Below the pieces are notes generated by a model, which was not told the DNA's origin, did no database searches, and saw only the letters and a program-made list of their open reading frames with translations. From a virus, in IMG/VR virus record IMGVR_UViG_3300020421_000067, positions 1-36,432 of that record: DNA of 36,432 bases; one strand, written 5' to 3'. Below are positions 25,341 to 32,808 of this stretch, in pieces; position 1 is the stretch's first letter; every line of letters starts with the position of its first letter. The position numbers and the translations under genes are program-made.

Positions 25341-26496
25341 ATTCATTAAAATACACACCTAAAGTTGCCCATATTGCATTTGAAAATAAATTAGTTTTTT
25401 TATTTTTCTTTTTTCTATAATTTTCCCATAACGATTTCCTCACATCAAATTGATTGTAGTATTTCCAAAATTCAGTATCAGTTCGACTGCTAAGTTTGTA
25501 GTGGTGTAATATAAAATCTGAGTTACCTTTCCATATTCTCCGCATATTGCGATTATATACGTCTTGTGATTTGTTCTTCAATATGCAGTCAACGAGTGAA
25601 GTAATGCCATACACAGTCATATACAAAGCATTTGCTTCTAATGGGTCAATAAACCCACAAGCGTTACCAATTGCTACTACGTCATCACTCCAAGCATTTG
25701 TTAGAATATTTGGTTTCCATTTTAATAATCTTGGTTTACCGATTGGTTTTAGATGCGAATTATATTTTTTGAATTGTTCGAGTGCATCATCATCAGATAC
25801 ATATTGACTTGAGAAAACATATCCATTACCAATTTTGTTTGTTAAGTCAATTACAAACTGCCAACCATACTCTCTTGCAATTGATTTAGTATAGTTTTCT
25901 ATTTTATCAGTTTGTTCATATGGACATACCCAAGCACTATCAACTAAGTGGTCATCAAATATAGTTTCAGATTTATCTTTGACAAATTTGCGAGAGAACC
26001 CAGTACAATCAACATATAAATCATATCCTTTTGGTAATTCTGATAATGTTTCAATCTTATGAGTTATATTATCACAATGATTCTTCATTATTGAATTAGC
26101 TTTCTCTGCATCAAGGTGATAAGCGATTGAACCCCAATCACCCTTTGAATATAATTCATTTAACTGGTGTTTTGTTTTATTCTGTTGATACCACTTCTTA
26201 AATTTATTATTATCATCGTGCCAAAAAGTAAATGTAAATGGTTTTCCATCAACCTTATCCCAACCTATTTTTATATTTCCATACTTATAAACTGCACTAC
26301 ATTCTTCCATCCACTCTGATTCTTCAACACCTATAGCATCAAAGAAAGTTTTGATTTGTGGTAAGGATGATTCTCCTACACCTAAAATTGGTATATCATT
26401 ACTTTCTATAAGTGTGATTTCAGCATCTAGAAATTTATTCATATAGGCAGCACACCACCATCCTGATACTCCACCACCAATAATACAGATTTTCAT
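25324..26496 (-). CDS. Flavin-dependent tryptophan-halogenase-like enzyme
   Basis: A 390-aa protein of the tryptophan halogenase family. The start is ATG at 26496 (MKICIIGGGVSGWWCAAYM). A FAD-binding Rossmann G-x-G-x-x-G motif lies at residues 7-12, and GVGESSLPQIKTFFDAIGV at 39-57. AVYK at 68-71 lies where the catalytic lysine of PrnA (K79) falls. GWQFVIDLTNKIGNGYVFSS corresponds to the G-W-x-W-x-I-P / G-Y-V-Y-S signature, and GFIDPLEANALY holds the conserved Glu. The two Trp of G-W-x-W-x-I-P are changed to W and F. These enzymes use FADH2, O2 and halide to make hypohalous acid. Homologues exist in other cyanophages, including an iodinating one. The start overlaps the stop of an oxygenase gene. 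Confidence 0.85.
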   Translation of the reverse strand: MKICIIGGGVSGWWCAAYMNKFLDAEITLIESNDIPILGVGESSLPQIKTFFDAIGVEESEWMEECSAVYKYGNIKIGWDKVDGKPFTFTFWHDDNNKFKKWYQQNKTKHQLNELYSKGDWGSIAYHLDAEKANSIMKNHCDNITHKIETLSELPKGYDLYVDCTGFSRKFVKDKSETIFDDHLVDSAWVCPYEQTDKIENYTKSIAREYGWQFVIDLTNKIGNGYVFSSQYVSDDDALEQFKKYNSHLKPIGKPRLLKWKPNILTNAWSDDVVAIGNACGFIDPLEANALYMTVYGITSLVDCILKNKSQDVYNRNMRRIWKGNSDFILHHYKLSSRTDTEFWKYYNQFDVRKSLWENYRKKKNKKTNLFSNAIWATLGVYFNEFTYYG

Positions 26497-27062
26497 TCGT
26501 GATCTATGCAATTAGTAAGTAAGTTTGTTACAACTTTAAAGTTATGAGGGTTTATATAAATTCCGATTAGTATATGATAGATGTCATCAACCATCGCAAA
26601 TGAACCGTGTTGTTTCTTGGTATTTAATAAGTATGCTCTACCTGCCTTGAGTTCAACTATATTCTTATCGTATATAAATGCAAATTCGTGCAACTCTGTT
26701 TTGTTAAGTGGAATAAAAATTCTCATTTGTTGAGTTGTCTTATATGCGTCACGATGCAATCGAAAGAAACTACCACTATTCATATTGACTGCGTGACATT
26801 TAGCGAGACTGTTCCATAATTTAAAAAAATCTATGAGTGAAGGGCATTTCTTTAAATTATCGTTTATACTACAATCATTTCTTTTTGTGAGTTCTAAGTC
26901 ATCAACACTACCTGTAAGAGTCAATCCTTTCTTATTATTAGAACCATCCATCCATTTATCAATAGATTTTAGTTCATTAATAATTAAAGGAACATCAAAT
27001 TGATAATCTAGTTCAACTATATCTCCATAACTATTCAGTATCGTTAGATATGTATCGTTCAT
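26493..27062 (-). CDS. Putative 2OG-Fe(II) oxygenase, upstream of the halogenase
   Basis: A 189-aa protein with start ATG at 27062 (MNDTYLTILNSYGDI). A TTG at 27089 would add nine residues. The core shows GSFFRLHRDAYKTTQQMRI (H103-x-D105), then ELKAGRAYLLNTKKQHGSF (distal H152). A conserved basic position is not obvious. The spacing of motifs fits small aspartyl/asparaginyl-hydroxylase-like 2OG oxygenases. The stop overlaps the ATG of the halogenase (ATGA), so the two enzymes are co-produced. Its own start lies inside the end of the DUF6356-like gene (32-nt overlap). Confidence 0.65.
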   Translation of the reverse strand: MNDTYLTILNSYGDIVELDYQFDVPLIINELKSIDKWMDGSNNKKGLTLTGSVDDLELTKRNDCSINDNLKKCPSLIDFFKLWNSLAKCHAVNMNSGSFFRLHRDAYKTTQQMRIFIPLNKTELHEFAFIYDKNIVELKAGRAYLLNTKKQHGSFAMVDDIYHILIGIYINPHNFKVVTNLLTNCIDHE

Positions 27063-27312
27063 TTTTTGGATATTTGTGGAGTTTGTCAAGTTTTTGAATA
27101 TGTTGTATTTTCATAATTTCGTGGTATAATATAATTACACCTTTGGGTGCATCTGATTTCCACATAAATGGAAGTAATCCATGAACTAGACTCTTAAACG
27201 AGATTTTAATCAATTTATAAGAGTTTACGAGAGAGTGTCTAAGATGAAACCAATAAGTCCATCCAGTTTCTACTTCTAAGTGATATTTGGATTCCTTAAA
27301 AATATTTCTCAT
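27031..27312 (-). CDS. DUF6356-like small membrane-associated protein
   Basis: A 93-aa protein with ATG at 27312 (MRNIFKESKYHLEVETGW). The pattern F-K-E...H-L-x-x-T-G-x-T-Y-x-x-H, then a hydrophobic stretch SFKSLVHGLLPFMWKSDAP, matches the DUF6356 family, known from marine bacteria and phages with no assigned function. There is probably one membrane-interacting helix (residues 38-56). It leads the minus-strand group DUF6356 - oxygenase - halogenase and has a sigma70-like promoter in front of it. Confidence 0.65.
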   Translation of the reverse strand: MRNIFKESKYHLEVETGWTYWFHLRHSLVNSYKLIKISFKSLVHGLLPFMWKSDAPKGVIILYHEIMKIQHIQKLDKLHKYPKNERYISNDTE

Positions 27313-27318
27313 AATTAT

Positions 27319-27346
27319 ATTATAACACAACTATCTAGTAATGCAA
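27319..27346 (-). promoter_or_regulatory. Sigma70-like promoter for the halogenase operon
   Basis: On the minus strand, TTGCAT (27341-27346), a 16-bp spacer, and TATAAT (27319-27324) preceded by TGT (extended -10). The expected start is at or just before the ATG at 27312, giving a very short leader or a leaderless message. The -35 overlaps the start codon of the divergent oxygenase gene. Confidence 0.45.
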
Positions 27347-27967
27347 AATATATCTGCCGATGCCCATCTAAAACCATTCCCACATATTATATTTCATAAT
27401 TTTTATGATGATAATGAACTAGAACTTATATGGGAAGAATTAACTTTTTATACTAGACCTAAAAAGTTATTTGATGTAGAAGAATATCAAGGTGTTGTGG
27501 GATATACGAAGGCAAAGGCATTACACCTAGATTCTGTATATACAGGTAAAAATAGAGTTTTATCAAGTATCCTAGAAGTATCTAGAAAAGTGTTTGACAG
27601 TCAAATTTTAGAACCATTTTCTAATATACACGATTGTTGCTCTGCTGCCACACAATCAAATTACGATGTAACTAAAGTAAGATATTACCATAATGGAGAT
27701 TACTATAAACCACATAAAGATATATATTTTGATTTTTTAGCATTTTCTTATTTTTTTAAAGAACCCAAAAAATTTGAAGGTGGTAATCTAATATTCCCAA
27801 AATATGATTATGAATTTAATTGCGAACATAATTCATTGATTATGATGCCATCTTGGGTTGAACATGGAGTAAGTGAGGTTTCAATAAACGATTCAGATTA
27901 TTATGATGGATATGGTAGATATGCCATAACTCATTTTTTTGGATGCAAGGAGAAAAATAATGACTAA
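27341..27967 (+). CDS. 2OG-Fe(II) oxygenase, P4H-like
   Basis: A 208-aa protein with a clear double-stranded beta-helix: YYHNGDYYKPHKDIYFDFLA (H125-x-D127), then EGGNLIFPKYDYEF, then NSLIMMPSWVEHGVSEV (H175) and Y-G-R193-Y-A-I for the co-substrate. H-x-D...H...R is intact, so activity is likely. It resembles the P4H-like enzymes of cyanophages; the substrate is unknown. It is transcribed divergently from the halogenase operon and overlaps the next oxygenase by 8 nt. Confidence 0.8.
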   Translation: MQNISADAHLKPFPHIIFHNFYDDNELELIWEELTFYTRPKKLFDVEEYQGVVGYTKAKALHLDSVYTGKNRVLSSILEVSRKVFDSQILEPFSNIHDCCSAATQSNYDVTKVRYYHNGDYYKPHKDIYFDFLAFSYFFKEPKKFEGGNLIFPKYDYEFNCEHNSLIMMPSWVEHGVSEVSINDSDYYDGYGRYAITHFFGCKEKNND

Positions 27968-28502
27968 TTATAAACCACCTTACTGGTATCACGATAATAT
28001 TGAATTTACTTATGAAAATTTAAAGGAACTTAAATTTGATATTGATTCTGTTGGTTCTAAAAAATTTGCTAAAGAAAACCAACACATAAGCACATATTTT
28101 TTAAAAGAAATCGAAAGACCTGATAAAAAATTTAATGACATATACTCAATTATAGTTCGTGACATAGTAGAAAAGGTAGGTGTATATGATAAAGTGAGAT
28201 ATGATTGCACTTACTGGACACAATTATATGAAAAAGGAATGAAACATAAACCCCATCATCACGCACATGAAGATAAAAAGATGGGTTCTGATATATCTTG
28301 GGTTCATTTTTTAGATGTGCCTAAACAAAAATGTTTCAGATTTACAGATACAAAAGGAAATATATTAATACCCAATGAGCAAAGTAATGGAGATATAATA
28401 TGTTTTCCCTCTTGGGTATGGCACGAAGTTATACCAAATGAAACTAACAAAAGGAGAATCGTTATATCAGGTAATATTACATTTACACACTATGATGATT
28501 GA
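27960..28502 (+). CDS. Putative 2OG-Fe(II) oxygenase
   Basis: A 180-aa protein with ATG at 27960 (MTNYKPPYWYHDNIEFTY). The core has MKHKPHHHAHEDKKMGSDIS (histidines 96, 99-101 and 103), DISWVHFLDVPKQKC, then GDIICFPSWVWHEVIPN (distal H155) and KRRIVISGN (R165/R166). This fits the small 2OG-FeII family, with the proximal iron ligands among the His cluster; which residues bind metal cannot be fixed by eye. It is last of the plus-strand island and is followed by a terminator. Confidence 0.7.
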   Translation: MTNYKPPYWYHDNIEFTYENLKELKFDIDSVGSKKFAKENQHISTYFLKEIERPDKKFNDIYSIIVRDIVEKVGVYDKVRYDCTYWTQLYEKGMKHKPHHHAHEDKKMGSDISWVHFLDVPKQKCFRFTDTKGNILIPNEQSNGDIICFPSWVWHEVIPNETNKRRIVISGNITFTHYDD

Positions 28503-28514
28503 TAAACTGGCACA

Positions 28515-28538
28515 ACCTCCTGCACAGGAGGTATTTTT
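28515..28538 (+). terminator. Rho-independent terminator after the oxygenase island
   Basis: A perfect 7-bp stem ACCTCCT (28515-28521) with AGGAGGT (28526-28532), a 4-nt loop GCAC, then A and five T. It insulates the island from the helicase gene. Confidence 0.8.
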
Positions 28539-28539
28539 A

Positions 28540-28548
28540 TGCTATGAT
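28540..28548 (+). promoter_or_regulatory. Extended -10 promoter for the helicase gene
   Basis: TGC-TATGAT (28540-28548) immediately follows the terminator and matches the extended -10 arrangement at 13724-13732 (TGC-TATAAT). No good -35 is visible; the extended -10 may suffice. The ATG is 21 nt downstream. Confidence 0.5.
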
Positions 28549-28569
28549 AGGTACATCTAAAGAACACTA

Positions 28570-29745
28570 ATGCAACTAAGACCCCACCAAGAACAAGCGA
28601 TACAATCAATGTTAGACAATGACAAAGGACAAGTCATTGTTCCTACTGGTGGTGGTAAGACTATCTGTATGATTATGGATGCTATCAGACAGTTGGAAAC
28701 TGATGCTACAGTTGTAGTCGTTGCACCACGCATACTTCTTGCAGAGCAACTATGTAAAGAGTTTATAGAAATCCTTGACGAACATTATATTGATGTGTCT
28801 TATTTGCACGTTCATAGTGGTAGAGTTAAAGGAATGTATAATACCACAAACCCATTTGAGATTCAATCTTTTTATGAGACAACAAGTGGTCGTAAGATTA
28901 TTTTTACAACTTATCATTCACTACACAGGATTGAAGAGTCAGGTATCAATGTTGATACTATCTACTTTGATGAAGCACACAACTCAGTACAGAAAAACTT
29001 TTTCCCTGCTACTGATTACTTCTCTCAGTATGCTCATCGTTGTTACTTCTTTACAGCAACACCAAAGCATAGTCGTTCTCCTGTCAAGGCAGGTATGAAC
29101 TGGACAGAGGTGTATGGTGGTGTAATATGTCAAGTACCTGCACCAAAGTTAGTCAAGCAAGGTTACATACTACCACCTAAAGTCAAGGTGTATCGTTCAA
29201 GAATACTCAAGAAAGATGAGTTAGTTGCAGACAGAGACAATGAGCAAATGATAGGTGCGATTGACAATCTTGATAAGGACAAAGTATTGATATGTGCTAA
29301 GTCAACCAGACAGATTGTTGCACTTGTTTCTCAGACAGATTTCGTACAACAACTTGCTATTCGTGGTTACTCTTATATGTTTATCACAGCAAAAACAGGT
29401 GCGATGATTGATGGAGAAAAGGTTGACAGAGAGACTTTCTTTGATACACTAAATCAATGGGGTAGGACAGACAAAAAGTTTGTTGTATTGCATCACAGCA
29501 TACTCTCAGAGGGTATCAATGTCAATGGTCTTGAAGCAGTATTGTTTATGAGGTCTATGGACTACATAGGTATCTCACAGACAATTGGTAGAGTTATTCG
29601 TAAGGGCGATGCAGACAAAGTATTTGGTCTTGTATGTGTACCAGTTTACTCTAATGTTGGTATTACTACCGCAAGAAAGGTTGAAGCAGTAGTCGATACT
29701 ATCTTCAACAAAGGACAGGCAGCTACAACAATTATTACACGATGA
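28570..29745 (+). CDS. SF2 DEAH-box DNA helicase
   Basis: A 391-aa ATP-dependent helicase. Residues 1-10 hold the Q-motif-like LRPHQEQAI. Walker A is PTGGGKT (25-31), motif Ia VVAPRILLAEQL, motif II DEAH (134-137), and motif III FTATP (161-165). The C-terminal part has SEGINVNGLEAVLFM and QTIGRVIRKG (motifs V-VI). It lacks the N-terminal domain of T4 UvsW (about 500 aa), so I call it an SF2/SSL2-type helicase rather than UvsW. Such a gene is common next to nucleotide-transfer genes in cyanophages. It overlaps the next gene by ATGA. Confidence 0.85.
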   Translation: MQLRPHQEQAIQSMLDNDKGQVIVPTGGGKTICMIMDAIRQLETDATVVVVAPRILLAEQLCKEFIEILDEHYIDVSYLHVHSGRVKGMYNTTNPFEIQSFYETTSGRKIIFTTYHSLHRIEESGINVDTIYFDEAHNSVQKNFFPATDYFSQYAHRCYFFTATPKHSRSPVKAGMNWTEVYGGVICQVPAPKLVKQGYILPPKVKVYRSRILKKDELVADRDNEQMIGAIDNLDKDKVLICAKSTRQIVALVSQTDFVQQLAIRGYSYMFITAKTGAMIDGEKVDRETFFDTLNQWGRTDKKFVVLHHSILSEGINVNGLEAVLFMRSMDYIGISQTIGRVIRKGDADKVFGLVCVPVYSNVGITTARKVEAVVDTIFNKGQAATTIITR

Positions 29746-30179
29746 GTAGAATAGTTTTAGTCACAGGTGGATTTGACCCAATACACACAGGTCATATATC
29801 ATACTTCAAAAATGCAAAAGAGTTATATCCACATACACCATTATGTGTGGGATTGAATTCAGATGAGTGGTTAATTCGTAAGAAAGGAAAGTATTTCTTA
29901 CCGATGACAGAAAGAAGAGCAATCGTTAAAGAAATGAAACCAGTTGACCTTACTATTACTTATGATGACTCTGATGATAGTAGTTGCAATGCGATACTAA
30001 AGTGTTTACAAATGTATGATAAAGTGGTATTCTGTAATGGAGGAGATAGAGTAAATACCAATGTTCCTGAGTTACAAAAATTCAATGACGATGAAAGAGT
30101 TGTCTTTGAGTGGGGTGTGGGTGGCGATAATAAAATGAATAGCAGTAGTTGGATTTTAAATGAGTTTTTAAAAAAATGA
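29742..30179 (+). CDS. Cytidylyltransferase-like nucleotidyltransferase
   Basis: A 145-aa protein of the small HxGH nucleotidyltransferase family (glycerol-3-phosphate cytidylyltransferase and RfaE-C types). It has GGFDPIHTGH (residues 9-18, with HTGH at 15-18), the central V-V-F-C-N-G-G-D-R, and a C-terminal NSSSWILNEFLKK where family members usually have I-S-T-T/S. The acceptor substrate cannot be stated. The protein might activate a small sugar or polyol phosphate for lipid or glycan precursors, or have a phage-specific role. It overlaps the helicase and the 34-aa gene (ATGA junctions). Confidence 0.75.
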   Translation: MSRIVLVTGGFDPIHTGHISYFKNAKELYPHTPLCVGLNSDEWLIRKKGKYFLPMTERRAIVKEMKPVDLTITYDDSDDSSCNAILKCLQMYDKVVFCNGGDRVNTNVPELQKFNDDERVVFEWGVGGDNKMNSSSWILNEFLKK

Positions 30180-30280
30180 ACACAGAAACATTACTCAGGA
30201 TATACAAAGCGGTAAGGGTAAAACCTAAACCCAAATACCCACCAGTTCGTAAAAATTACAACATACACACATACGGATGA
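30176..30280 (+). CDS. 34-aa basic microprotein, coupled to both neighbours
   Basis: A 34-aa frame (MNTETLLRIYKAVRVKPKPK then YPPVRKNYNIHTYG). Its ATG overlaps the upstream stop and its stop overlaps the ATG of the methyltransferase, both as ATGA. This double overlap, filling the whole gap of about 97 nt, argues for a real coding sequence. It is Lys/Arg/Pro-rich. No family is recognised. It could be a regulatory or DNA-binding peptide acting with the methyltransferase, or a coupling leader. Confidence 0.55.
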   Translation: MNTETLLRIYKAVRVKPKPKYPPVRKNYNIHTYG

Positions 30281-31239
30281 GAGACACAATTTTATTTGGA
30301 GATTGTCGAGAGACACTTAAAGAGTTTGATGAACAGGCAAGAATGTGTGTGACATCCCCACCATATTACGGACTCAGAGATTATGGAGGAGAGGAGAATC
30401 AAATAGGTCAGGAACAAACACCTGATGAATTTATTGAACAGTTAGTCAACGTATTTAAGGAGGTGCGAAATGTGCTTACAGATGATGGAACTTGTTGGGT
30501 TAATCTTGGGGATAGTTACTATAATTACAGACCTGGAAAAGGACAAGGACTACCAAGACAAACTGTTGCAAATACAAAACAAGACTTACCAGATGTGTGT
30601 CCTCGTAGAGGAAATAGAATCGAAGGACTCAAAGAAAAAGACCTTATTGGAATCCCATGGCTCTTTGCCTTTGCAATGAGAAATGATGGATGGTATCTGA
30701 GACAAGATATAATATGGCATAAACCTAATCCGATGCCTGAGAGTGTGAGAGATAGGTGTACGAAGTCACACGAATATATATTTTTGTTCAGTAAAAATAA
30801 AAAGTATTTTTATGACAACGAAGCAATCAAAGAACCCGCAAAAGATTGGGGAACAAGAGATAGAACCAACGGAAAATATCATAACGAAGGAACAGGACTA
30901 TCGCCACATACAGGACTTACAAAATCATATCCAACAAAGAATAAACGCTCTGTCTGGTCAGTAACTAACAAACCATATCGTGAAGCACATTTTGCCACAT
31001 ATCCACCTGACTTGATTGAACCTTGCATATTAGCAGGAAGTGAGAAGGGAGACATTGTACTTGACCCATTTATGGGTAGTGGTACTACAGCAGCAGTAGC
31101 TAAGGCACTTGGTAGAGATTACATAGGTTGCGAACTACACGAAGACTATGGTAATCTAATTCAGAAAAGAGTGCAAGAATATAAACCAGTTAAAGAAGTG
31201 GCACAAGAACCTTGCATCAATATCTTAGATATTATATAA
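30277..31239 (+). CDS. DNA methyltransferase, beta-class (N4-cytosine or N6-adenine)
   Basis: A 320-aa amino-methyltransferase. The catalytic motif TSPPY (residues 26-30) comes first, and the AdoMet-binding DPFMGSGTTAAVAKAL (263 onward) lies near the end, giving the beta-class order. An S-P-P-Y catalytic motif is typical of N4-cytosine enzymes, although N6-adenine enzymes also use it. Between them are DGTCWVNLGDS, GWYLRQDIIWHKPNPMPESV and CTKSHEYIFLFSKN, all family signatures. No restriction partner is seen. It probably modifies phage DNA to evade restriction. Target specificity cannot be read from sequence. Confidence 0.9.
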   Translation: MRDTILFGDCRETLKEFDEQARMCVTSPPYYGLRDYGGEENQIGQEQTPDEFIEQLVNVFKEVRNVLTDDGTCWVNLGDSYYNYRPGKGQGLPRQTVANTKQDLPDVCPRRGNRIEGLKEKDLIGIPWLFAFAMRNDGWYLRQDIIWHKPNPMPESVRDRCTKSHEYIFLFSKNKKYFYDNEAIKEPAKDWGTRDRTNGKYHNEGTGLSPHTGLTKSYPTKNKRSVWSVTNKPYREAHFATYPPDLIEPCILAGSEKGDIVLDPFMGSGTTAAVAKALGRDYIGCELHEDYGNLIQKRVQEYKPVKEVAQEPCINILDII

Positions 31240-31240
31240 T
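31212..31240 (+). promoter_or_regulatory. Sigma70-type promoter at the end of the methyltransferase gene
   Basis: TTGCAT (31212-31217), a 17-bp spacer and TATAAT (31235-31240). It overlaps the stop of the methyltransferase and drives the small genes starting at 31266. Confidence 0.65.
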
Positions 31241-31265
31241 AGAAGAGTAAACAAAGGAAAACACT

Positions 31266-31406
31266 ATGAGAGTCAAAGTAGAACTTTATGTAGCAGGTCA
31301 AACTTTTACTGAAGAAGTAAGAGCAGTTGACTATCAGGAAGCGAGACAAGTTGCACTTGCAAGAAATCCAAATGCAAGAGTAGTAAGTGTTACTGCTGTA
31401 TTTTAA
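31266..31406 (+). CDS. Conserved 46-aa cyanophage protein
   Basis: A 46-aa frame, MRVKVELYVAGQTFTEEVRA... ending NPNARVVSVTAVF. It is a compact beta-alpha-beta pattern of the kind seen in many cyanophage genomes. The short size argues for a tiny folded domain; function unknown. It is first after a sigma70-type promoter, and its stop overlaps the next start (TAATG). Confidence 0.7.
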   Translation: MRVKVELYVAGQTFTEEVRAVDYQEARQVALARNPNARVVSVTAVF

Positions 31407-31663
31407 TGGCAAGAGGAGAAAATTACCAATCTTTTTATCCAACTAAAAATCTGACTTTGCTTAATGCAAAGGTAGGACAACCAAATGGTTGGGTATCTAA
31501 AGATGGTATGTGGGCAGCAGTTCCGTCTAACGGAAGAAAGTTTGCCATTGTTCATAATGGTATCGTAGAACACTTTTCAAAAAACTTTGAATGTGCTATG
31601 ACATACATAAAAAAGGGAATTTCAAAAGAAAAGAGGGATGCACGAAAAAAACTTAGCAGATAA
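31406..31663 (+). CDS. Conserved small basic protein, unknown
   Basis: An 85-aa protein (MARGENYQSFYPTKNLTLL, then QPNGWVSKDGMWAAVPSNGR, with a basic Lys/Arg-rich C-terminus KGISKEKRDARKKLSR). No motif is recognised. The basic tail could bind nucleic acid. It starts at the last base of the previous stop codon and overlaps the next gene by 26 nt. Confidence 0.65.
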   Translation: MARGENYQSFYPTKNLTLLNAKVGQPNGWVSKDGMWAAVPSNGRKFAIVHNGIVEHFSKNFECAMTYIKKGISKEKRDARKKLSR

Positions 31664-31844
31664 GTGGGATAGAGGTAGAACTCTCTTACTTGAATCCTTA
31701 TACAAACCTGACACTAAACTTCGTGGTTGTGCATACAATCAAGATTGTTTTGATGAAATGATTGAAATTCGTGATGAAGTTATTGATTATGTTAGGAAAT
31801 TGGAGAATCCACATTCTAATAAACCTTTATCTAAGTGGAGATAG
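31638..31844 (+). CDS. Conserved small protein, unknown
   Basis: A 68-aa protein starting with ATG at 31638 inside the preceding gene (26-nt overlap). It is helical and charged, with a CAYNQDCFDEMIEIRDEVIDY core. Two cysteines are spaced C-x5-C. Function unknown. It ends exactly where purN begins. Confidence 0.6.
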   Translation: MHEKNLADKWDRGRTLLLESLYKPDTKLRGCAYNQDCFDEMIEIRDEVIDYVRKLENPHSNKPLSKWR

Positions 31845-32399
31845 ATGAGAATAGGTGTCATGTGTTCTGGTAATGGAACGAACTTTGAGAATATTGTTCG
31901 CTCCTGTAAAGAAGATGAAGTTGTATTGATGATATACAACAAAAAAAATTGTGGTGCTAAGAAGAGAGCAACTAAATTAGGTATCCCAAATGTCTGTATC
32001 AAGAGTGCAGATGAGGATGATATTATTAAATTGTTTAAAACCTATGAGGTTGACTTAATCGTATTAGCAGGGTGGATGAGAGTTATATCATCCAAATTTG
32101 TCAATTCCTTTCCACGCAGAATAATTAATTTACATCCATCATTACTTCCGAAGTATAAAGGATTACACGCTATTGAGCAAGCATTTTATAGTGAAGATGA
32201 TGTCACAGGATGTACGGTACACTTTGTAAATGAGGAACTGGATGGAGGAGAAATCATCCTACAGGAGGAAGTACCTATACTCAAAAATGATACTATCGAG
32301 TCACTCACAAAGGCAGTACAGAGAAGAGAATATTATGTGTTACCACAGGCAATACAGAAGTTTAAGGAGACAACTTTGTGTGTGTTAGATGACAAATAA
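31845..32399 (+). CDS. purN: Phosphoribosylglycinamide formyltransferase PurN
   Basis: A 184-aa GAR transformylase, slightly shorter than the E. coli enzyme (212 aa). It transfers a formyl group from 10-formyl-tetrahydrofolate in de novo purine synthesis. The phosphate-binding loop is CSGNGTNF (7-14). The active-site segment INLHPSLLPKYKGLH gives N95 and H97, and CTVHFVNEELDGGEII supplies D133. These align with the E. coli catalytic residues N106, H108 and D144, at the same spacing. Cyanophages carry several purine genes, which would raise nucleotide supply during replication. It follows the small genes without a gap. Confidence 0.93.
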   Translation: MRIGVMCSGNGTNFENIVRSCKEDEVVLMIYNKKNCGAKKRATKLGIPNVCIKSADEDDIIKLFKTYEVDLIVLAGWMRVISSKFVNSFPRRIINLHPSLLPKYKGLHAIEQAFYSEDDVTGCTVHFVNEELDGGEIILQEEVPILKNDTIESLTKAVQRREYYVLPQAIQKFKETTLCVLDDK

Positions 32400-32417
32400 T
32401 AAAGCATACATAAAGAA

Positions 32418-32425
32418 AATAAATA
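32418..32425 (+). promoter_or_regulatory. Late-promoter-like AATAAATA
   Basis: AATAAATA matches the N-ATAAATA form of the T4 late element, 19 nt before the ATG at 32445, in the gap after purN. Confidence 0.45.
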
Positions 32426-32444
32426 TATCAGATTAGATTTTCTT

Positions 32445-32747
32445 ATGCTATCAACCCAATACCGATTAAGATTAGAGGCAATTTGCAAAGACATTGCCTC
32501 TGGAAGTGAAGTAAGTTTAGAGGATATGATATGGGCAGAGAAGTTAGGGAAAGCAAATACAAGTGCCAGAGGGATGCTAAAACAGGCAAGAAGAATGAAG
32601 ACAAATCCGAACGATTCTTTTTTGAATAACTTGAATATAGGAGACTCCGATTCAAGTGGTAGGCAAATAAGGGGTTTCAATAGTCCAGATGAAATCTACG
32701 ATTGGTTCCGACCAGATAGGTCAGATGATTGGAGACAAAGAGACTAG
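32445..32747 (+). CDS. Conserved 100-aa cyanophage protein
   Basis: A 100-aa protein beginning MLSTQYRLRLEAICKDIASG, then EVSLEDMIWAEKLGKANTSA and RGMLKQARRMK. It is a helical, charged protein repeatedly seen in T4-like cyanophages as a conserved hypothetical. The second half is disordered and Asp/Ser-rich. Function unknown. It has its own late-type motif. Confidence 0.7.
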   Translation: MLSTQYRLRLEAICKDIASGSEVSLEDMIWAEKLGKANTSARGMLKQARRMKTNPNDSFLNNLNIGDSDSSGRQIRGFNSPDEIYDWFRPDRSDDWRQRD

Positions 32748-32808
32748 GTATAAGTGCGTAGGCATAAATTTTTGTAACTTTGTATCAGCAAATACAGACA
32801 CATTTGGT

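Noticed and set aside
28570-29745. Calling the helicase UvsW
   Set aside because: It lacks the N-terminal region of UvsW and is about 100 aa shorter; only general SF2 motifs are shared.
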